A DNA stretch of 10,747 nucleotides from Desulfobacterales bacterium (lineage in GTDB: Bacteria > Desulfobacterota > Desulfobacteria > Desulfobacterales > Desulfobacteraceae): assembly GCA_022361095.1 (NCBI GenBank), contig JAKSBO010000494.1:1-10747 (forward strand), in the 5' to 3' direction. Made by a program: the position numbers and the translations under genes. Under the pieces are notes generated by a model, which made no database searches, was not told the origin of the DNA, and saw only the letters and a program-made list of their open reading frames with translations. Within the stretch, counting starts at the first letter, position 1, and each line of letters starts with the position of its first letter. Below, piece after piece: positions 1-8,504 of the stretch.

Positions 1-789
1 ATCAACATGGCCCATGGCGAACTGATCATGATTGGGGCCTATACCACCTGGGCGATTCAGCAATTGCTGCCCCATCACCTGGGGCTTGCCATCTGCCTGG
101 CGGTACCGGGTGCATTTCTGGTCTCCGCAGTGTGCGGCATTGCCATTGAGCGATCCATTATCCGATTTCTCTACGGCCGCCCCCTTGAAACATTGCTGGC
201 AACTTTCGGGATCAGCCTTGTCCTCCAACAGGCGGTCCGGTCCATTTTTTCGCCCCTGAACCGTGCGGTCAGCACGCCGGACTGGATGAGCGGCTCCCTT
301 GTGCTCAACCCGGTCCTCTCATTAACCATGAACCGGATTGTCATTTTCTTTTTTTGCCTGTTTGTGTTCGGGGTGTTGTTTTTAATCATGAGAAAAACAT
401 CCCTGGGCCTTCAAGTCCGGGCGGTCTCCCAGAATCGCTCCATGGCCAGGGCCATGGGGGTTCCGGCTTCAAAGGTGGATGCACTCACCTTCGGTCTTGG
501 GTCGGGCATTGCCGGCGTGGCCGGCGTGGCCCTGAGCCAGCTCACCAATGTGGGTCCCAATCTTGGCCAGGCGTATATCATTGACTCGTTCATGGTGGTG
601 GTATTCGGTGGTGTCGGCAATCTTTGGGGAACCTTGCTTGCAGGTCTTAGCCTTGGAACGGCCAACAAATTTATTGAACCGTTTTCCGGAGCCGTTCTGG
701 CTAAAATTATTGTGCTGATTTTCATTATTCTTTTTATTCAAAAACGCCCCCAGGGGCTTTTTCCCCAGAAAGGAAGGGCCGCAGGCTAA
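1..789 (+). CDS. urtB: Urea ABC transporter permease UrtB (5' partial)
   Basis: One of two inner-membrane permeases of the UrtABCDE urea importer, in the branched-chain amino acid (LivH-like) permease family. The frame is open from base 1 and reads INMAHGELIMIGAY; in the family this conserved segment lies internally, after an N-terminal region, so the ATG at 7 is not the start and the N-terminus is outside the window. The visible 262 residues hold several hydrophobic membrane segments. They also contain the cytoplasmic loop typical of the family (RAVSQNRSMARAMGVPASKVD), which contacts the ATPases, then GVGNLWGTLLAGL and a C-terminal helix ending in KRPQGLFPQKG. The next gene, urtC, starts 3 bp after the stop. 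The assignment as urea rather than amino acid permease rests on family resemblance together with the urease genes downstream. Confidence 0.93.
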   Translation: MNMAHGELIMIGAYTTWAIQQLLPHHLGLAICLAVPGAFLVSAVCGIAIERSIIRFLYGRPLETLLATFGISLVLQQAVRSIFSPLNRAVSTPDWMSGSLVLNPVLSLTMNRIVIFFFCLFVFGVLFLIMRKTSLGLQVRAVSQNRSMARAMGVPASKVDALTFGLGSGIAGVAGVALSQLTNVGPNLGQAYIIDSFMVVVFGGVGNLWGTLLAGLSLGTANKFIEPFSGAVLAKIIVLIFIILFIQKRPQGLFPQKGRAAG

Positions 790-792
790 CTT

Positions 793-1881
793 ATGGAACG
801 ACTATCCTTTATATCTGATGACAAACCGGGCATCCCGTTGCTGGTGGCGTTGGCAGGCGCCATGGTCCTGGTACCGGTGTTGAATCTCATGGTGCCGGAA
901 ACAAGCTTTTTTCACGTCTCCACCTTCACCATGTCCTTGTGGGGAAAATACCTGACCTATGCCATACTGGCCCTTGCGGTTGATATCGTGTGGGGATATC
1001 TCGGCATTTTAAGCTTGGGCCATGGGGTTTTCTTCGGCCTGGGCGGTTATGCCATGGGCATGTATCTCATGCGCCAAATCGGCACACGGGGCGAATACGG
1101 CCACCCCATCCTGCCCGATTTCATGGTGTTTTTGAACTGGGACACGCTTCCCTGGTTCTGGCACGGGTTTGACATGTTCCCCTTTGCTTTGGCCATGATT
1201 TTAGCGGTACCCTGCCTGCTGGCCTTGATATTTGGGTGGCTGGCCTTTAAATCACGGGTCACCGGTGTTTATTTATCCATCATTACCCAGGCATTGACCT
1301 ATTCGGTCATGCTTGCATTTTTCAGAAATGAAATGGGGTTCGGCGGCAACAACGGCCTGACGGATTTCAAAGATATCATGGGGTTTTCGCTGCTCACCGA
1401 CGGAACCAAGGCCGGACTATTTGCCGCTGCGGCAGGCACCCTGATCCTGGCGTATCTCACATGCCGCTTCCTGGTCTCATCAAAACTTGGACGGGTCCTG
1501 GCCGCCATCCGGGATGCCGAAGACCGGGTCCGCTTTCTCGGGTATAACGTTGAAAACGTAAAGTTGTGGATTTTTGTCTTTTCCGCAGGTCTTGCCGGCA
1601 TTGCCGGGGCCCTTTATGTGCCCCAGGTCGGGATAATCAACCCGTCTGAATTTTCCCCCCTAAACTCCATTGAAATTGTGGTTTGGGTGGCCGTGGGCGG
1701 CAGGGGAACCCTTTACGGGGCTGTTGCCGGCGCCCTGGCCGTCAACTGGGCCAAAAGCTATCTGACGGGTGCATTACCCGATGCCTGGCTGTTTGCCCTG
1801 GGCGCCCTTTTTGTTGTGGTGACGATTTTTCTTCCCAAGGGGATTGCGGGCCTGATCCGGATCAGAAAGGAGGCCGCATGA
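793..1881 (+). CDS. urtC: Urea ABC transporter permease UrtC
   Basis: Second permease of the urea importer (LivM-like), full length at 362 residues, which fits the family. Hydrophobic membrane segments fill most of the protein. The stretch around residues 55-100 (YAILALAVDIVWGYLGILSLGHG, then FFGLGGYAMGMYLM) is characteristic of UrtC. The conserved ATPase-contacting loop RVLAAIRDAEDRVRFLGYNV is followed by a glycine-rich AGLAGIAGALYVPQVG and a C-terminal LPKGIAGLI motif. The chosen ATG lies 3 bp after the urtB stop. The last four bases (ATGA) overlap the urtD start, a sign of translational coupling. It would form a heterodimeric channel with UrtB. Confidence 0.95.
   Translation: MERLSFISDDKPGIPLLVALAGAMVLVPVLNLMVPETSFFHVSTFTMSLWGKYLTYAILALAVDIVWGYLGILSLGHGVFFGLGGYAMGMYLMRQIGTRGEYGHPILPDFMVFLNWDTLPWFWHGFDMFPFALAMILAVPCLLALIFGWLAFKSRVTGVYLSIITQALTYSVMLAFFRNEMGFGGNNGLTDFKDIMGFSLLTDGTKAGLFAAAAGTLILAYLTCRFLVSSKLGRVLAAIRDAEDRVRFLGYNVENVKLWIFVFSAGLAGIAGALYVPQVGIINPSEFSPLNSIEIVVWVAVGGRGTLYGAVAGALAVNWAKSYLTGALPDAWLFALGALFVVVTIFLPKGIAGLIRIRKEAA
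1866..1873 (+). promoter_or_regulatory. Ribosome binding site fixing the urtD start
   Basis: AAAGGAGG, a near-perfect match to the 16S anti-Shine-Dalgarno sequence, lies 4 bases before the ATG at 1878 and inside the last codons of urtC. It decides between this start and the longer open frame beginning at 1683. Confidence 0.85.
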
Positions 1882-2711
1882 TTCAATCCCTTAAAACCTT
1901 CCGTGAATTCTGGCCAAGGGACCGTGTCTTTGACTTTCTGGTCCCTGACACCCACCCCACTCTGGACACCAGCCACAAGGTGATCCTGTATCTTGAAGGG
2001 ATCAGTGTCAGTTTTGACGGGTTTAAAGCCATCAATGACCTGAACCTCTACGTGGATGAAGGGGAGTTGCGCTGCATTATCGGCCCCAACGGGGCCGGGA
2101 AGACAACCATGATGGACATCATCACCGGCAAAACCAAACCGGACACAGGTATTGCCTGGTTCGGCCAGACCATCAACCTGTTAAAACATACGGAACCTGA
2201 AATAGCAGAGGCCGGCATCGGCAGAAAATTTCAAAAGCCCACCGTGTTTGAAGAACATACCGTATTTGAAAACCTTGAGCTTTCCATGTCAGCGGACAAA
2301 CGGGCGCTGCCCACCCTGTTCTCCTCCCTGTCTGGGGAACAAAAGGATATGATCGGCCAGACCCTTGAAATTATCGGTCTGGCGGAATTGTTTAAAGCCC
2401 GGGCCGGTTCCCTTTCCCACGGCCAGAAGCAGTGGCTTGAAATCGGAATGCTGTTGATGCAAAAACCCGTCCTGATGCTGGTGGATGAACCGGTGGCGGG
2501 CATGACCCGCCAGGAGATGGAAAAGACGGCTGAACTGTTGACCTCTCTTGCCGGCAAACGGTCTATTGTCGTTGTTGAACATGACATGGATTTTGTCAGA
2601 TCCATTGCAAAAAAAGTAACGGTACTGCACCAGGGCGCCATCCTGGCCGAAGGAAACATGGACGAAATCCAGAACAATGAGAAGGTCCGGGAAGTCTACC
2701 TGGGAGAATAA
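1878..2711 (+). CDS. urtD: Urea ABC transporter ATP-binding protein UrtD
   Basis: First cytoplasmic ATPase of the urea importer, 277 residues. The same frame is open back to 1683, but the start is placed at 1878. A strong ribosome site (AAAGGAGG, 1866-1873) sits just before this ATG, the ATG overlaps the urtC stop as ATGA, and the extra upstream residues would be shadow coding of urtC. Residues 1-35 are an N-terminal extension before the ABC domain, which begins near LYLEGISVSFDGFKA. Walker A is GPNGAGKTT (69-77), the Q-loop glutamine is Q119 in RKFQKP, the ABC signature is LSHGQ (179-183), Walker B is LMLVDE (199-204) with catalytic E204, and the switch histidine is H235 (VEHD). All ATPase motifs are intact. 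It should pair with UrtE below the permeases. Confidence 0.95.
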   Translation: MIQSLKTFREFWPRDRVFDFLVPDTHPTLDTSHKVILYLEGISVSFDGFKAINDLNLYVDEGELRCIIGPNGAGKTTMMDIITGKTKPDTGIAWFGQTINLLKHTEPEIAEAGIGRKFQKPTVFEEHTVFENLELSMSADKRALPTLFSSLSGEQKDMIGQTLEIIGLAELFKARAGSLSHGQKQWLEIGMLLMQKPVLMLVDEPVAGMTRQEMEKTAELLTSLAGKRSIVVVEHDMDFVRSIAKKVTVLHQGAILAEGNMDEIQNNEKVREVYLGE

Positions 2712-2713
2712 GA

Positions 2714-3409
2714 ATGCTTACAATAGAAAACCTGAACCAATATTACGGAGAGAGCCACACCCTTTGGGATCTTTCACTTTCCATCGAAGAGAAATCCTGC
2801 ACCTGCCTCATGGGCAGAAACGGCGTGGGAAAAACAACGCTGCTCAACTCTATTATGGGCCTGGTTCCCGTCAAAAGCGGGGCCATATCCTTCCAGGGTG
2901 ATGACCTTCTCCCCAAAAAGGCTGAAGCCAGGGCTGGCCTGGGCATTGGCTACGTTCCCCAGGGGCGCCAGATTTTCCCCCTCATGACCGTCGAAGAGAA
3001 CCTGACCATCGGTCTGACCACGGTGGGCAAGGGGGGGAAAAAAATTCCGGACCTGGTTTTTGAACTTTTCCCTGTATTAAAAGAGATGTTGAAACGCCGC
3101 GGCGGCGACCTTTCCGGCGGGCAGCAGCAACAGCTTGCCATTGGAAGAGCCCTGGTGCTGAACCCCTCCCTGCTTATCCTGGATGAACCGTGTGAAGGCA
3201 TCCAGCCCAACATTGTCCAGGAAATCGGGGATATCATTAGAAGACTGGTTCAAGAGGTGGAAATGACCGTACTCCTGGTAGAACAAAAACTTCATTTTGT
3301 CAAACAGACAGCGGATCATTTTTTTATTCTGGACCGTGGGCGGCTCATGGCCGGCGGCACTATTTCACAGCTAAACGATAAACTTATCAGCAAATATCTG
3401 ACCGTATAG
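2714..3409 (+). CDS. urtE: Urea ABC transporter ATP-binding protein UrtE
   Basis: Second ATPase of the urea importer (LivF-like), 231 residues, normal length. Walker A is GRNGVGKTT (34-42), the Q-loop is VPQGRQIFP (Q83), the signature is LSGGQQQQ (133-140) and Walker B is LLILDE (153-158) with E158. The switch position is glutamine (LVEQ, Q191) rather than histidine; this is the usual state in LivF/UrtE proteins, so it is not a defect. The gene begins 2 bp after urtD and is followed by ureD after 4 bp. This spacing places the transporter and the urease genes in the same transcription unit. Confidence 0.95.
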   Translation: MLTIENLNQYYGESHTLWDLSLSIEEKSCTCLMGRNGVGKTTLLNSIMGLVPVKSGAISFQGDDLLPKKAEARAGLGIGYVPQGRQIFPLMTVEENLTIGLTTVGKGGKKIPDLVFELFPVLKEMLKRRGGDLSGGQQQQLAIGRALVLNPSLLILDEPCEGIQPNIVQEIGDIIRRLVQEVEMTVLLVEQKLHFVKQTADHFFILDRGRLMAGGTISQLNDKLISKYLTV

Positions 3410-3413
3410 TTTT

Positions 3414-4262
3414 ATGATCTCTTCCCCCAATCCCATACCGACTGATACAGGCAGCCAGGGCTGGCATGCGTCCCTGCGTATTGACCTTGAAAAAAAGGAA
3501 GACAAAACCATTCTGTCCAAGACAAGGCGCAAAGGCCCCCTGACCATTCAGCAGCCCTTATATGCTGAAAACGGGGCCTGCCACATTTACCTGCTGCATC
3601 CGCCGGGGGGACTTGTGGGCGGCGATGTGCTCGACCTTGCCGTTTATGCCGGAGAAAACACGCATACCCTTTTGACCACACCGGGGGCGACCAAGTTTTA
3701 TCGCTCCCAGGGACGGCGTGCCGTGCAAACCCAGACCCTGACCATGGCCAAGGGATCGGTGCTGGAATGGTTCCCCCAGGAAACCATTTTGTTTGAAGGT
3801 GCCGTGGGCAACCTTGAAACAACGGTTCATCTTACGCCCGACGCTGTGTTTATGGGATGGGAAATTTTGTGTTTGGGGCTTCCGGCTCTCAAAAAGACCT
3901 TTGCCCAAGGCCGGCTTCAGTCGACGGTCACCCTGTTTAACGACGCAACCCCACTGCTGTTTGAAAAGCTTAAAATTGAAGCAAAAACCGATCTTTGCAG
4001 ACCTGCGGGATTAAGAAACCAGCCGGTGACGGCAACCTTCTGGGCCTATCCGGTCCGGGAACAGCTTTTCAGCCAAGTCCAAAACCAGCGCCACTCTTAT
4101 AAGGAAAATTTCGGCATGACATTCATGGACGATTTGCTGGTGGCAAGATACCTTGGCGACCATCCCGGGCAGGCCAAAGAACAATTTGAAACTCTGCGGC
4201 AAACCCTTACCCCTGAGCTGACGGGCAGGCAGGCTGCCGTACCCAGAATCTGGAACACTTAA
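3414..4262 (+). CDS. ureD: Urease accessory protein UreD
   Basis: Accessory scaffold (called UreH in some organisms) that binds apo-urease and, with UreF and UreG, delivers nickel to the UreC active site in the cytoplasm. It has 282 residues, a normal length. Family hallmarks are [14 protein letters not shown], the [11 protein letters not shown] segment, [12 protein letters not shown], and [13 protein letters not shown] near the C-terminus. The ATG is 4 bp after the urtE stop. I see no clear Shine-Dalgarno sequence before it (the region reads ACCGTATAGTTTT), so translation probably depends on coupling to urtE. UreD as the first urease gene, before ureABC, is a common arrangement. Confidence 0.93.
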   Translation: MISSPNPIPTDTGSQGWHASLRIDLEKKEDKTILSKTRRKGPLTIQQPLYAENGACHIYLLHPPGGLVGGDVLDLAVYAGENTHTLLTTPGATKFYRSQGRRAVQTQTLTMAKGSVLEWFPQETILFEGAVGNLETTVHLTPDAVFMGWEILCLGLPALKKTFAQGRLQSTVTLFNDATPLLFEKLKIEAKTDLCRPAGLRNQPVTATFWAYPVREQLFSQVQNQRHSYKENFGMTFMDDLLVARYLGDHPGQAKEQFETLRQTLTPELTGRQAAVPRIWNT

Positions 4263-4278
4263 CCAACAAGGATATACA

Positions 4279-4581
4279 ATGGACCTTACACCCAGAGAAA
4301 AAGACAAACTATTGATCTTTACCGCGGCCCTGCTTGCCGAGCGGCGCAAGGCCAAAGGGCTGCGTCTCAACTATCCCGAGGCCGTCGCCTTTATCAGTGC
4401 GGCAATCATGGAAGGTGCACGGGAGGGCAAGACCGTGGCCGAACTCATGGATTACGGCCGCACCCTTCTAAGTAAAGAAGAGGTGATGGCGGGCGTGGCC
4501 GAGATGATCCATGACGTCCAGGTTGAAGCGACATTTCCCGACGGCACCAAGCTGGTTACCGTCCATAACCCCATCCACTGA
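4279..4581 (+). CDS. ureA: Urease gamma subunit UreA
   Basis: Small structural subunit of urease, 100 residues, exactly the usual size. It starts [20 protein letters not shown], continues with [18 protein letters not shown], and ends VTVHNPIH, all hallmark gamma-subunit sequence. An AAGGA ribosome site precedes the ATG, and the gap to ureD is 16 bp. Gamma, beta and alpha chains are separate genes here, as in most bacteria; they are not fused as in Helicobacter or in plants. UreABC trimers form the (UreABC)3 enzyme. Confidence 0.97.
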   Translation: MDLTPREKDKLLIFTAALLAERRKAKGLRLNYPEAVAFISAAIMEGAREGKTVAELMDYGRTLLSKEEVMAGVAEMIHDVQVEATFPDGTKLVTVHNPIH

Positions 4582-4590
4582 AAAGGAGGT
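4581..4590 (+). promoter_or_regulatory. Strong ribosome binding site of ureB
   Basis: AAAAGGAGGT, overlapping the last base of the ureA stop codon, is a perfect anti-Shine-Dalgarno match 4 bases before the ATG at 4595. It sets the ureB start even though the same frame is open further upstream, within ureA. Confidence 0.85.
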
Positions 4591-4594
4591 ATCC

Positions 4595-4915
4595 ATGATT
4601 CCAGGAGAAATGATCACACAACCCGGAGAGATTACCATCAATGCAGGACGCCCGACCCTGAACCTTACGGTGGTCAACAGCGGAGACAGGCCGATTCAGG
4701 TGGGGTCCCATTACCATTTTTACGAAACCAACAAAGCGCTCTCCTTTGACCGGGAAAAGACAAAGGGGTTTCGCCTCAATATCCCGTCAGGCACCGCCAT
4801 CCGGTTTGAGCCGGGTCTTGAGCGGACAGTGACGTTAGTGGCATATGCAGGAGATCGCAAGGTGTTCGGATTCAACCAGGCGGTTATGGGAAGCCTTGAC
4901 GATGAGTCAAAATGA
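4595..4915 (+). CDS. ureB: Urease beta subunit UreB
   Basis: Beta structural subunit of urease, 106 residues from the ATG at 4595 ([18 protein letters not shown]). The open frame runs back to 4511, but that part overlaps ureA and the perfect ribosome site lies at 4581-4590, so the shorter start is taken; it matches the family start and length. The conserved core [19 protein letters not shown] is followed by [14 protein letters not shown] and [13 protein letters not shown]. No missing segments are seen. The ureC ribosome site (GAGGAG) overlaps its stop codon. Confidence 0.97.
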   Translation: MIPGEMITQPGEITINAGRPTLNLTVVNSGDRPIQVGSHYHFYETNKALSFDREKTKGFRLNIPSGTAIRFEPGLERTVTLVAYAGDRKVFGFNQAVMGSLDDESK

Positions 4916-4924
4916 GGAGAAGCG

Positions 4925-6628
4925 ATGACGACCATTAGCAGAAAAGCTTATGCAGAGATGTTCGGCCCCACAAAGGGAGACCGGGTAAGACTGGCTGATA
5001 CAGAACTGTTTATTGAAGTTGAAGAAGATAAAACCATTTTCGGAGAAGAAGTTAAATTCGGCGGCGGAAAAACCATCAGGGACGGTATGGGACAAAGCCA
5101 GGCCGCCTGCAAGGATGCCGTTGACATGGTGATCACCAATGCCCTGATCATTGACCACTGGGGCATTGTTAAAGCCGATGTGGGCATCAAACACGGCCGG
5201 ATTCACGGTATCGGCAAGGCCGGAAATCCGGATGTCCAACCCGGAATCGACATCATTGTGGGGCCGGGTACGGAGGCTGTGGCCGGCGAGGGCCATATTC
5301 TTACGGCAGGCGGCATTGACGCCCACATTCATTTTATAGCCCCCCAGCAGATTGAAGAGGCCCTGGCCTCGGGCATCACCACCATGCTTGGCGGCGGTAC
5401 GGGCCCTGCCACCGGGACCAACGCCACCACCTGCACCCCGGGTCCCTGGAATATCGTTAAAATGCTCCAGGCCGCCGATGCCTTTCCCATGAATCTGGGA
5501 TTCATGGGAAAGGGCAATGCCAGTTTACCCACAGCCCTTGAAGAACAGGTGGCGGCAGGGGCCATGGGCTTAAAACTCCATGAGGACTGGGGCACAACCC
5601 CGGCTGCAATTGACAACTGCCTGGCCGTGGCAGACAAAATGGATGTTCAGGTGGCCATCCACACGGACACGCTCAATGAATCGGGGTTTGTGGAACAAAC
5701 CATAGACGCCTTTAAGGGGCGCACCATTCATACCTTTCACACCGAAGGTGCCGGCGGCGGTCATGCCCCGGACATCATCCGGGCCTGCGAACTGCCCAAC
5801 GTGCTGCCATCGTCAACCAACCCGACACGGCCCTACACGGTCAACACCATTGACGAACACCTGGACATGCTCATGGTTTGTCATCACCTGAGTCCCAAAA
5901 TTGCCGAGGACATTGCCTTTGCAGAATCCCGCATCAGGAGGGAAACCATTGCCGCAGAAGACATCCTCCACGATCTGGGGGCATTTTCCATGATCGCATC
6001 CGACTCCCAGGCCATGGGCCGGGTCGGCGAAGTCATCATCAGAACCTGGCAGACCGCCCACAAGATGAAAGTGCAGCGGGGAAGCCTGAAGCAGGACCCC
6101 TCCACCCATGACAACAGCAGGGTGAAACGCTATATTTCAAAGTACACCATCAATCCGGCCGTCAGCCACGGAATTTCCCATGAAGTCGGTTCTGTGGAAA
6201 AAGGGAAATTTGCAGATCTGGTTTTGTGGAAACCTGCGTTGTTCGGGGTGAAACCCTCCCTGGTCATTAAGGGCGGCATGATTGCCATGGCGCCCATGGG
6301 AGACCCCAACGCATCCATCCCTTCACCCCAGCCGGTCCATTACCGGCCCATGTTCGGTGCCTTTGGCAGGGCCCGGCATGAGACATCCATCTCTTTTGTG
6401 TCGGGAACTGCCCTGGAACAGGGCATGCTGGACAGCGTCGGCCTGAAATCCTGCCTTGTTCCGGTAAAGGCATGCCGGGAGATTGGAAAAAAGGATATGA
6501 TCCACAACACCTATAAGCCCCATATGGAAGTTGACCCTCAAACTTACGAAGTTAGGGCAGATGGCGAATTGTTAACCTGTGAACCGGCGTCGGTTCTTCC
6601 CATGGCGCAAAGGTACTTCTTATTCTAA
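4925..6628 (+). CDS. ureC: Urease alpha (catalytic) subunit UreC
   Basis: Catalytic subunit of nickel urease (urea amidohydrolase), which hydrolyses urea to ammonia and carbamate in the cytoplasm. It has 567 residues, the same length and numbering as the Klebsiella enzyme. Checked by codon position: nickel ligands H134 and H136 (AHIH), carbamylated bridging lysine K217 in GLKLHED, H246 (IHTD), H272 ([13 protein letters not shown]) and D360 (ASDSQAMG). Substrate-binding H219 is also present, as are the mobile-flap C319 and catalytic H320 (MVCHHL). All are intact, so an active enzyme is expected once nickel is loaded. The amidohydrolase barrel spans most of the protein. A GAGGAG ribosome site lies 4914-4919, and ureE follows after 2 bp. 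Confidence 0.98.
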   Translation: MTTISRKAYAEMFGPTKGDRVRLADTELFIEVEEDKTIFGEEVKFGGGKTIRDGMGQSQAACKDAVDMVITNALIIDHWGIVKADVGIKHGRIHGIGKAGNPDVQPGIDIIVGPGTEAVAGEGHILTAGGIDAHIHFIAPQQIEEALASGITTMLGGGTGPATGTNATTCTPGPWNIVKMLQAADAFPMNLGFMGKGNASLPTALEEQVAAGAMGLKLHEDWGTTPAAIDNCLAVADKMDVQVAIHTDTLNESGFVEQTIDAFKGRTIHTFHTEGAGGGHAPDIIRACELPNVLPSSTNPTRPYTVNTIDEHLDMLMVCHHLSPKIAEDIAFAESRIRRETIAAEDILHDLGAFSMIASDSQAMGRVGEVIIRTWQTAHKMKVQRGSLKQDPSTHDNSRVKRYISKYTINPAVSHGISHEVGSVEKGKFADLVLWKPALFGVKPSLVIKGGMIAMAPMGDPNASIPSPQPVHYRPMFGAFGRARHETSISFVSGTALEQGMLDSVGLKSCLVPVKACREIGKKDMIHNTYKPHMEVDPQTYEVRADGELLTCEPASVLPMAQRYFLF

Positions 6629-6630
6629 AA

Positions 6631-7077
6631 ATGATTAAATTAACCCACATAACCCGGACCCAAAGACCTGAAACGACCACCCTGACCCTGCCCTGGGAAA
6701 AAAGAACCAAAAGCCGGCAGCGGGTGATATTGGACAACAATGATGAAGCCGGACTGTTTCTTGAACGGGGACAGATTTTAAGAAACGGGGACCTGGTGAG
6801 CAGCGACGACGGGTTCCATGTAAAGATTATTGCCGCCCGGGAGGCGGTTTCCACAGCCAGGGCCGCAACGCCCCGGCAACTCAACCTTGCCTGTTACCAT
6901 CTGGGCAACCGCCACGTTGATCTTGAAATCAAGGACGGCTTTATCCGCTATCCCCATGACCATGTCCTGGACGACATGGTCATGGGGCTTGGCCTGAGCA
7001 TCACGGTGGAGCAGGCCCCCTTTGAGCCTGAAACAGGGGCATACGTCAATGGACACCACCACCATCACCACCAATGA
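6631..7077 (+). CDS. ureE: Urease accessory nickel metallochaperone UreE
   Basis: Nickel-binding chaperone that supplies UreG with nickel during urease maturation; 148 residues. The N-terminal domain (about 1-70) is followed by the metal-binding domain with ACYHLGNRHVDLEI and YPHDHVLDDM. H95, H109 and H111 correspond to Klebsiella H96, H110 and H112, offset by one. The C-terminus is a six-histidine tail (H142-H147) ending in Q148, an extra nickel store seen in some UreE proteins and absent from others. The ATG is 2 bp after the ureC stop with no clear Shine-Dalgarno, so coupled translation is likely. Confidence 0.94.
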   Translation: MIKLTHITRTQRPETTTLTLPWEKRTKSRQRVILDNNDEAGLFLERGQILRNGDLVSSDDGFHVKIIAAREAVSTARAATPRQLNLACYHLGNRHVDLEIKDGFIRYPHDHVLDDMVMGLGLSITVEQAPFEPETGAYVNGHHHHHHQ

Positions 7078-7099
7078 ACCTAAACCTTTGGAGCACCAC

Positions 7100-7807
7100 A
7101 TGACGGAACCATGGCTGGTCCGGCTCATGCACCTGGTGAGTCCGTCGCTGCCCACCGGAGGATTTGCCTATTCCCAGGGCCTGGAGTGGACGGTTGAAAA
7201 GGGCTGGATCAATAACGAAACAAGCCTTGAACAATGGCTTTTAAACGTCTTGGAAACCGGTATGACCCATGTGGACATCCCGCTGCTTCAACGCCTTTAC
7301 CGGGCGGTTGAGCATCAAGACCTTACGGCCTTTACCAAGGCAGCCCAGTGGGTAAGGGCTTGCCGGGAGACAAAGGAGCTTCGCAACGAAGAAGAAGATC
7401 GGGGCCGGGCCATGGCGGCCATCATCAAAGAGTTGGGCCTTTGCCGTGGCAGCTTAACGCCGGCTGCGCAAAAATCAAACCATGAAAAATGGCAAAAGGC
7501 CATTGCCTCATCCCAGCTGGCCGGCTTTGCCTTTGCCGCAGCGCAATGGGATATTCCGGTCAGGCGCGCAAGCCAAGGGTATCTGTGGTCCTGGCTTGAA
7601 AACCAGGTGATGGCCGCCGTAAAGATTATTCCCCTGGGCCAAAGTTCGGGCCAGAGAGTGCTGGCAAATCTTTCCCCTGCAATCCATACGGCGGTTGCCG
7701 CAGGATTAAAAATCGAAACCCTTGAACAAATGGGAAACGCTTTACCGGCGCTAAGCATGGCCAGCAGTTGCCACGAAACACAATACACAAGACTTTTCAG
7801 ATCATAA
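7100..7807 (+). CDS. ureF: Urease accessory protein UreF
   Basis: Accessory protein that joins UreD and UreG in the nickel-loading complex and is thought to gate UreG GTPase activity. From the ATG at 7100 it has 235 residues, beginning MTEPWLVRLMHLVSPSLPTG; this suits the family and has GGAG at 7090-7093, six bases upstream. The frame is open further back, with an ATG at 7049 and a TTG at 7022, both inside the ureE tail; those starts would add 17 or 26 poorly conserved residues. Family motifs are LPTGGFAYSQGLE (18-30), the segment with WLENQVMAAVKIIPLGQSSGQRVL, and a C-terminal HETQYTRLFRS. It is largely alpha-helical. Confidence 0.92.
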   Translation: MTEPWLVRLMHLVSPSLPTGGFAYSQGLEWTVEKGWINNETSLEQWLLNVLETGMTHVDIPLLQRLYRAVEHQDLTAFTKAAQWVRACRETKELRNEEEDRGRAMAAIIKELGLCRGSLTPAAQKSNHEKWQKAIASSQLAGFAFAAAQWDIPVRRASQGYLWSWLENQVMAAVKIIPLGQSSGQRVLANLSPAIHTAVAAGLKIETLEQMGNALPALSMASSCHETQYTRLFRS

Positions 7808-7816
7808 GGAGAACAA

Positions 7817-8431
7817 ATGGACAAAAAAGCACCGCTTCGCGTAGGCGTAGGCGGACCTGTTGGATCAGGAAAAACAGCCCTTCTTGAGGCCCTTTGCTTA
7901 AACATGAGAAGCCGGTTTGAACTTGCCGTGGTCACCAATGACATTTATACCCGGGAAGACCAGGAATTTCTGATCCGCAGGCAAGCCCTCTCTGCGGACA
8001 GGATCATGGGGGTTGAAACCGGGGGGTGCCCCCACACGGCCATCCGTGAAGATGCGTCCATGAACCTGGCTGCGGTAGAAGACCTTTGCCGGAAATTTCC
8101 GAATCTTGACCTGGTGCTCGTGGAGAGCGGCGGCGACAACTTGAGCGCCACTTTCAGCCCGGAACTCGCAGATCTTGCCATCTATGTCATTGATGTCTCG
8201 GCAGGGGACAAAATCCCGCGTAAAGGGGGCCCCGGCATCACCCGGTCCGATCTTCTGGTGATCAATAAGGTGGATTTAGCCTCCCTGGTTGGCGCTTCCC
8301 TTGATGTAATGGAACAGGACACTCTCCGGATGAGAGGAAATAAGCCCTTTGTCTTTGCCAACATGAAAACCGGACAAGGCATTGATGACATCATCGACTT
8401 CTTGATTCATGAAGGCATGCTTGAATCTTAA
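7817..8431 (+). CDS. ureG: Urease accessory GTPase UreG
   Basis: SIMIBI-class GTPase that couples GTP hydrolysis to nickel transfer into urease; 204 residues, normal length. The P-loop is GPVGSGKT (13-20). The metal-binding CPH motif is C71-P72-H73 in [13 protein letters not shown], where nickel is bound at the dimer interface. ESGGDNL begins at E103, and the guanine-specificity motif is NKVD (150-153). The AAGGAG ribosome site is 7806-7811 and the gap to ureF is 9 bp. It is the last gene of the run; the next gene is on the opposite strand, so the operon ends here. Confidence 0.97.
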   Translation: MDKKAPLRVGVGGPVGSGKTALLEALCLNMRSRFELAVVTNDIYTREDQEFLIRRQALSADRIMGVETGGCPHTAIREDASMNLAAVEDLCRKFPNLDLVLVESGGDNLSATFSPELADLAIYVIDVSAGDKIPRKGGPGITRSDLLVINKVDLASLVGASLDVMEQDTLRMRGNKPFVFANMKTGQGIDDIIDFLIHEGMLES

Positions 8432-8466
8432 GCCGGTGACAGGCTACCCAATTAAGAGCGGCGGAA

Positions 8467-8503
8467 AAAATTTCTGTGACGATAGAGTTATAACTGAAAT
8501 TTT
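8467..8503. terminator. Possible bidirectional terminator between ureG and the convergent gene
   Basis: An 8-bp perfect inverted repeat, AAAATTTC (8467-8474) and GAAATTTT (8496-8503), encloses a 21-base loop that itself contains the palindrome AGTTATAACT (8486-8495). It lies between two convergent genes, where a shared terminator is expected. The stem is AT-rich with no GC core, so intrinsic termination would be weak; Rho-dependent termination is equally possible. Confidence 0.3.
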
Positions 8504-8504
8504 A

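Noticed and set aside
1683..1877. Longer urtD reading frame starting within urtC
   Set aside because: The extra 65 residues are out-of-frame urtC coding with arginine- and glycine-rich content. The ATG at 1878 has a strong ribosome site and the ATGA overlap.
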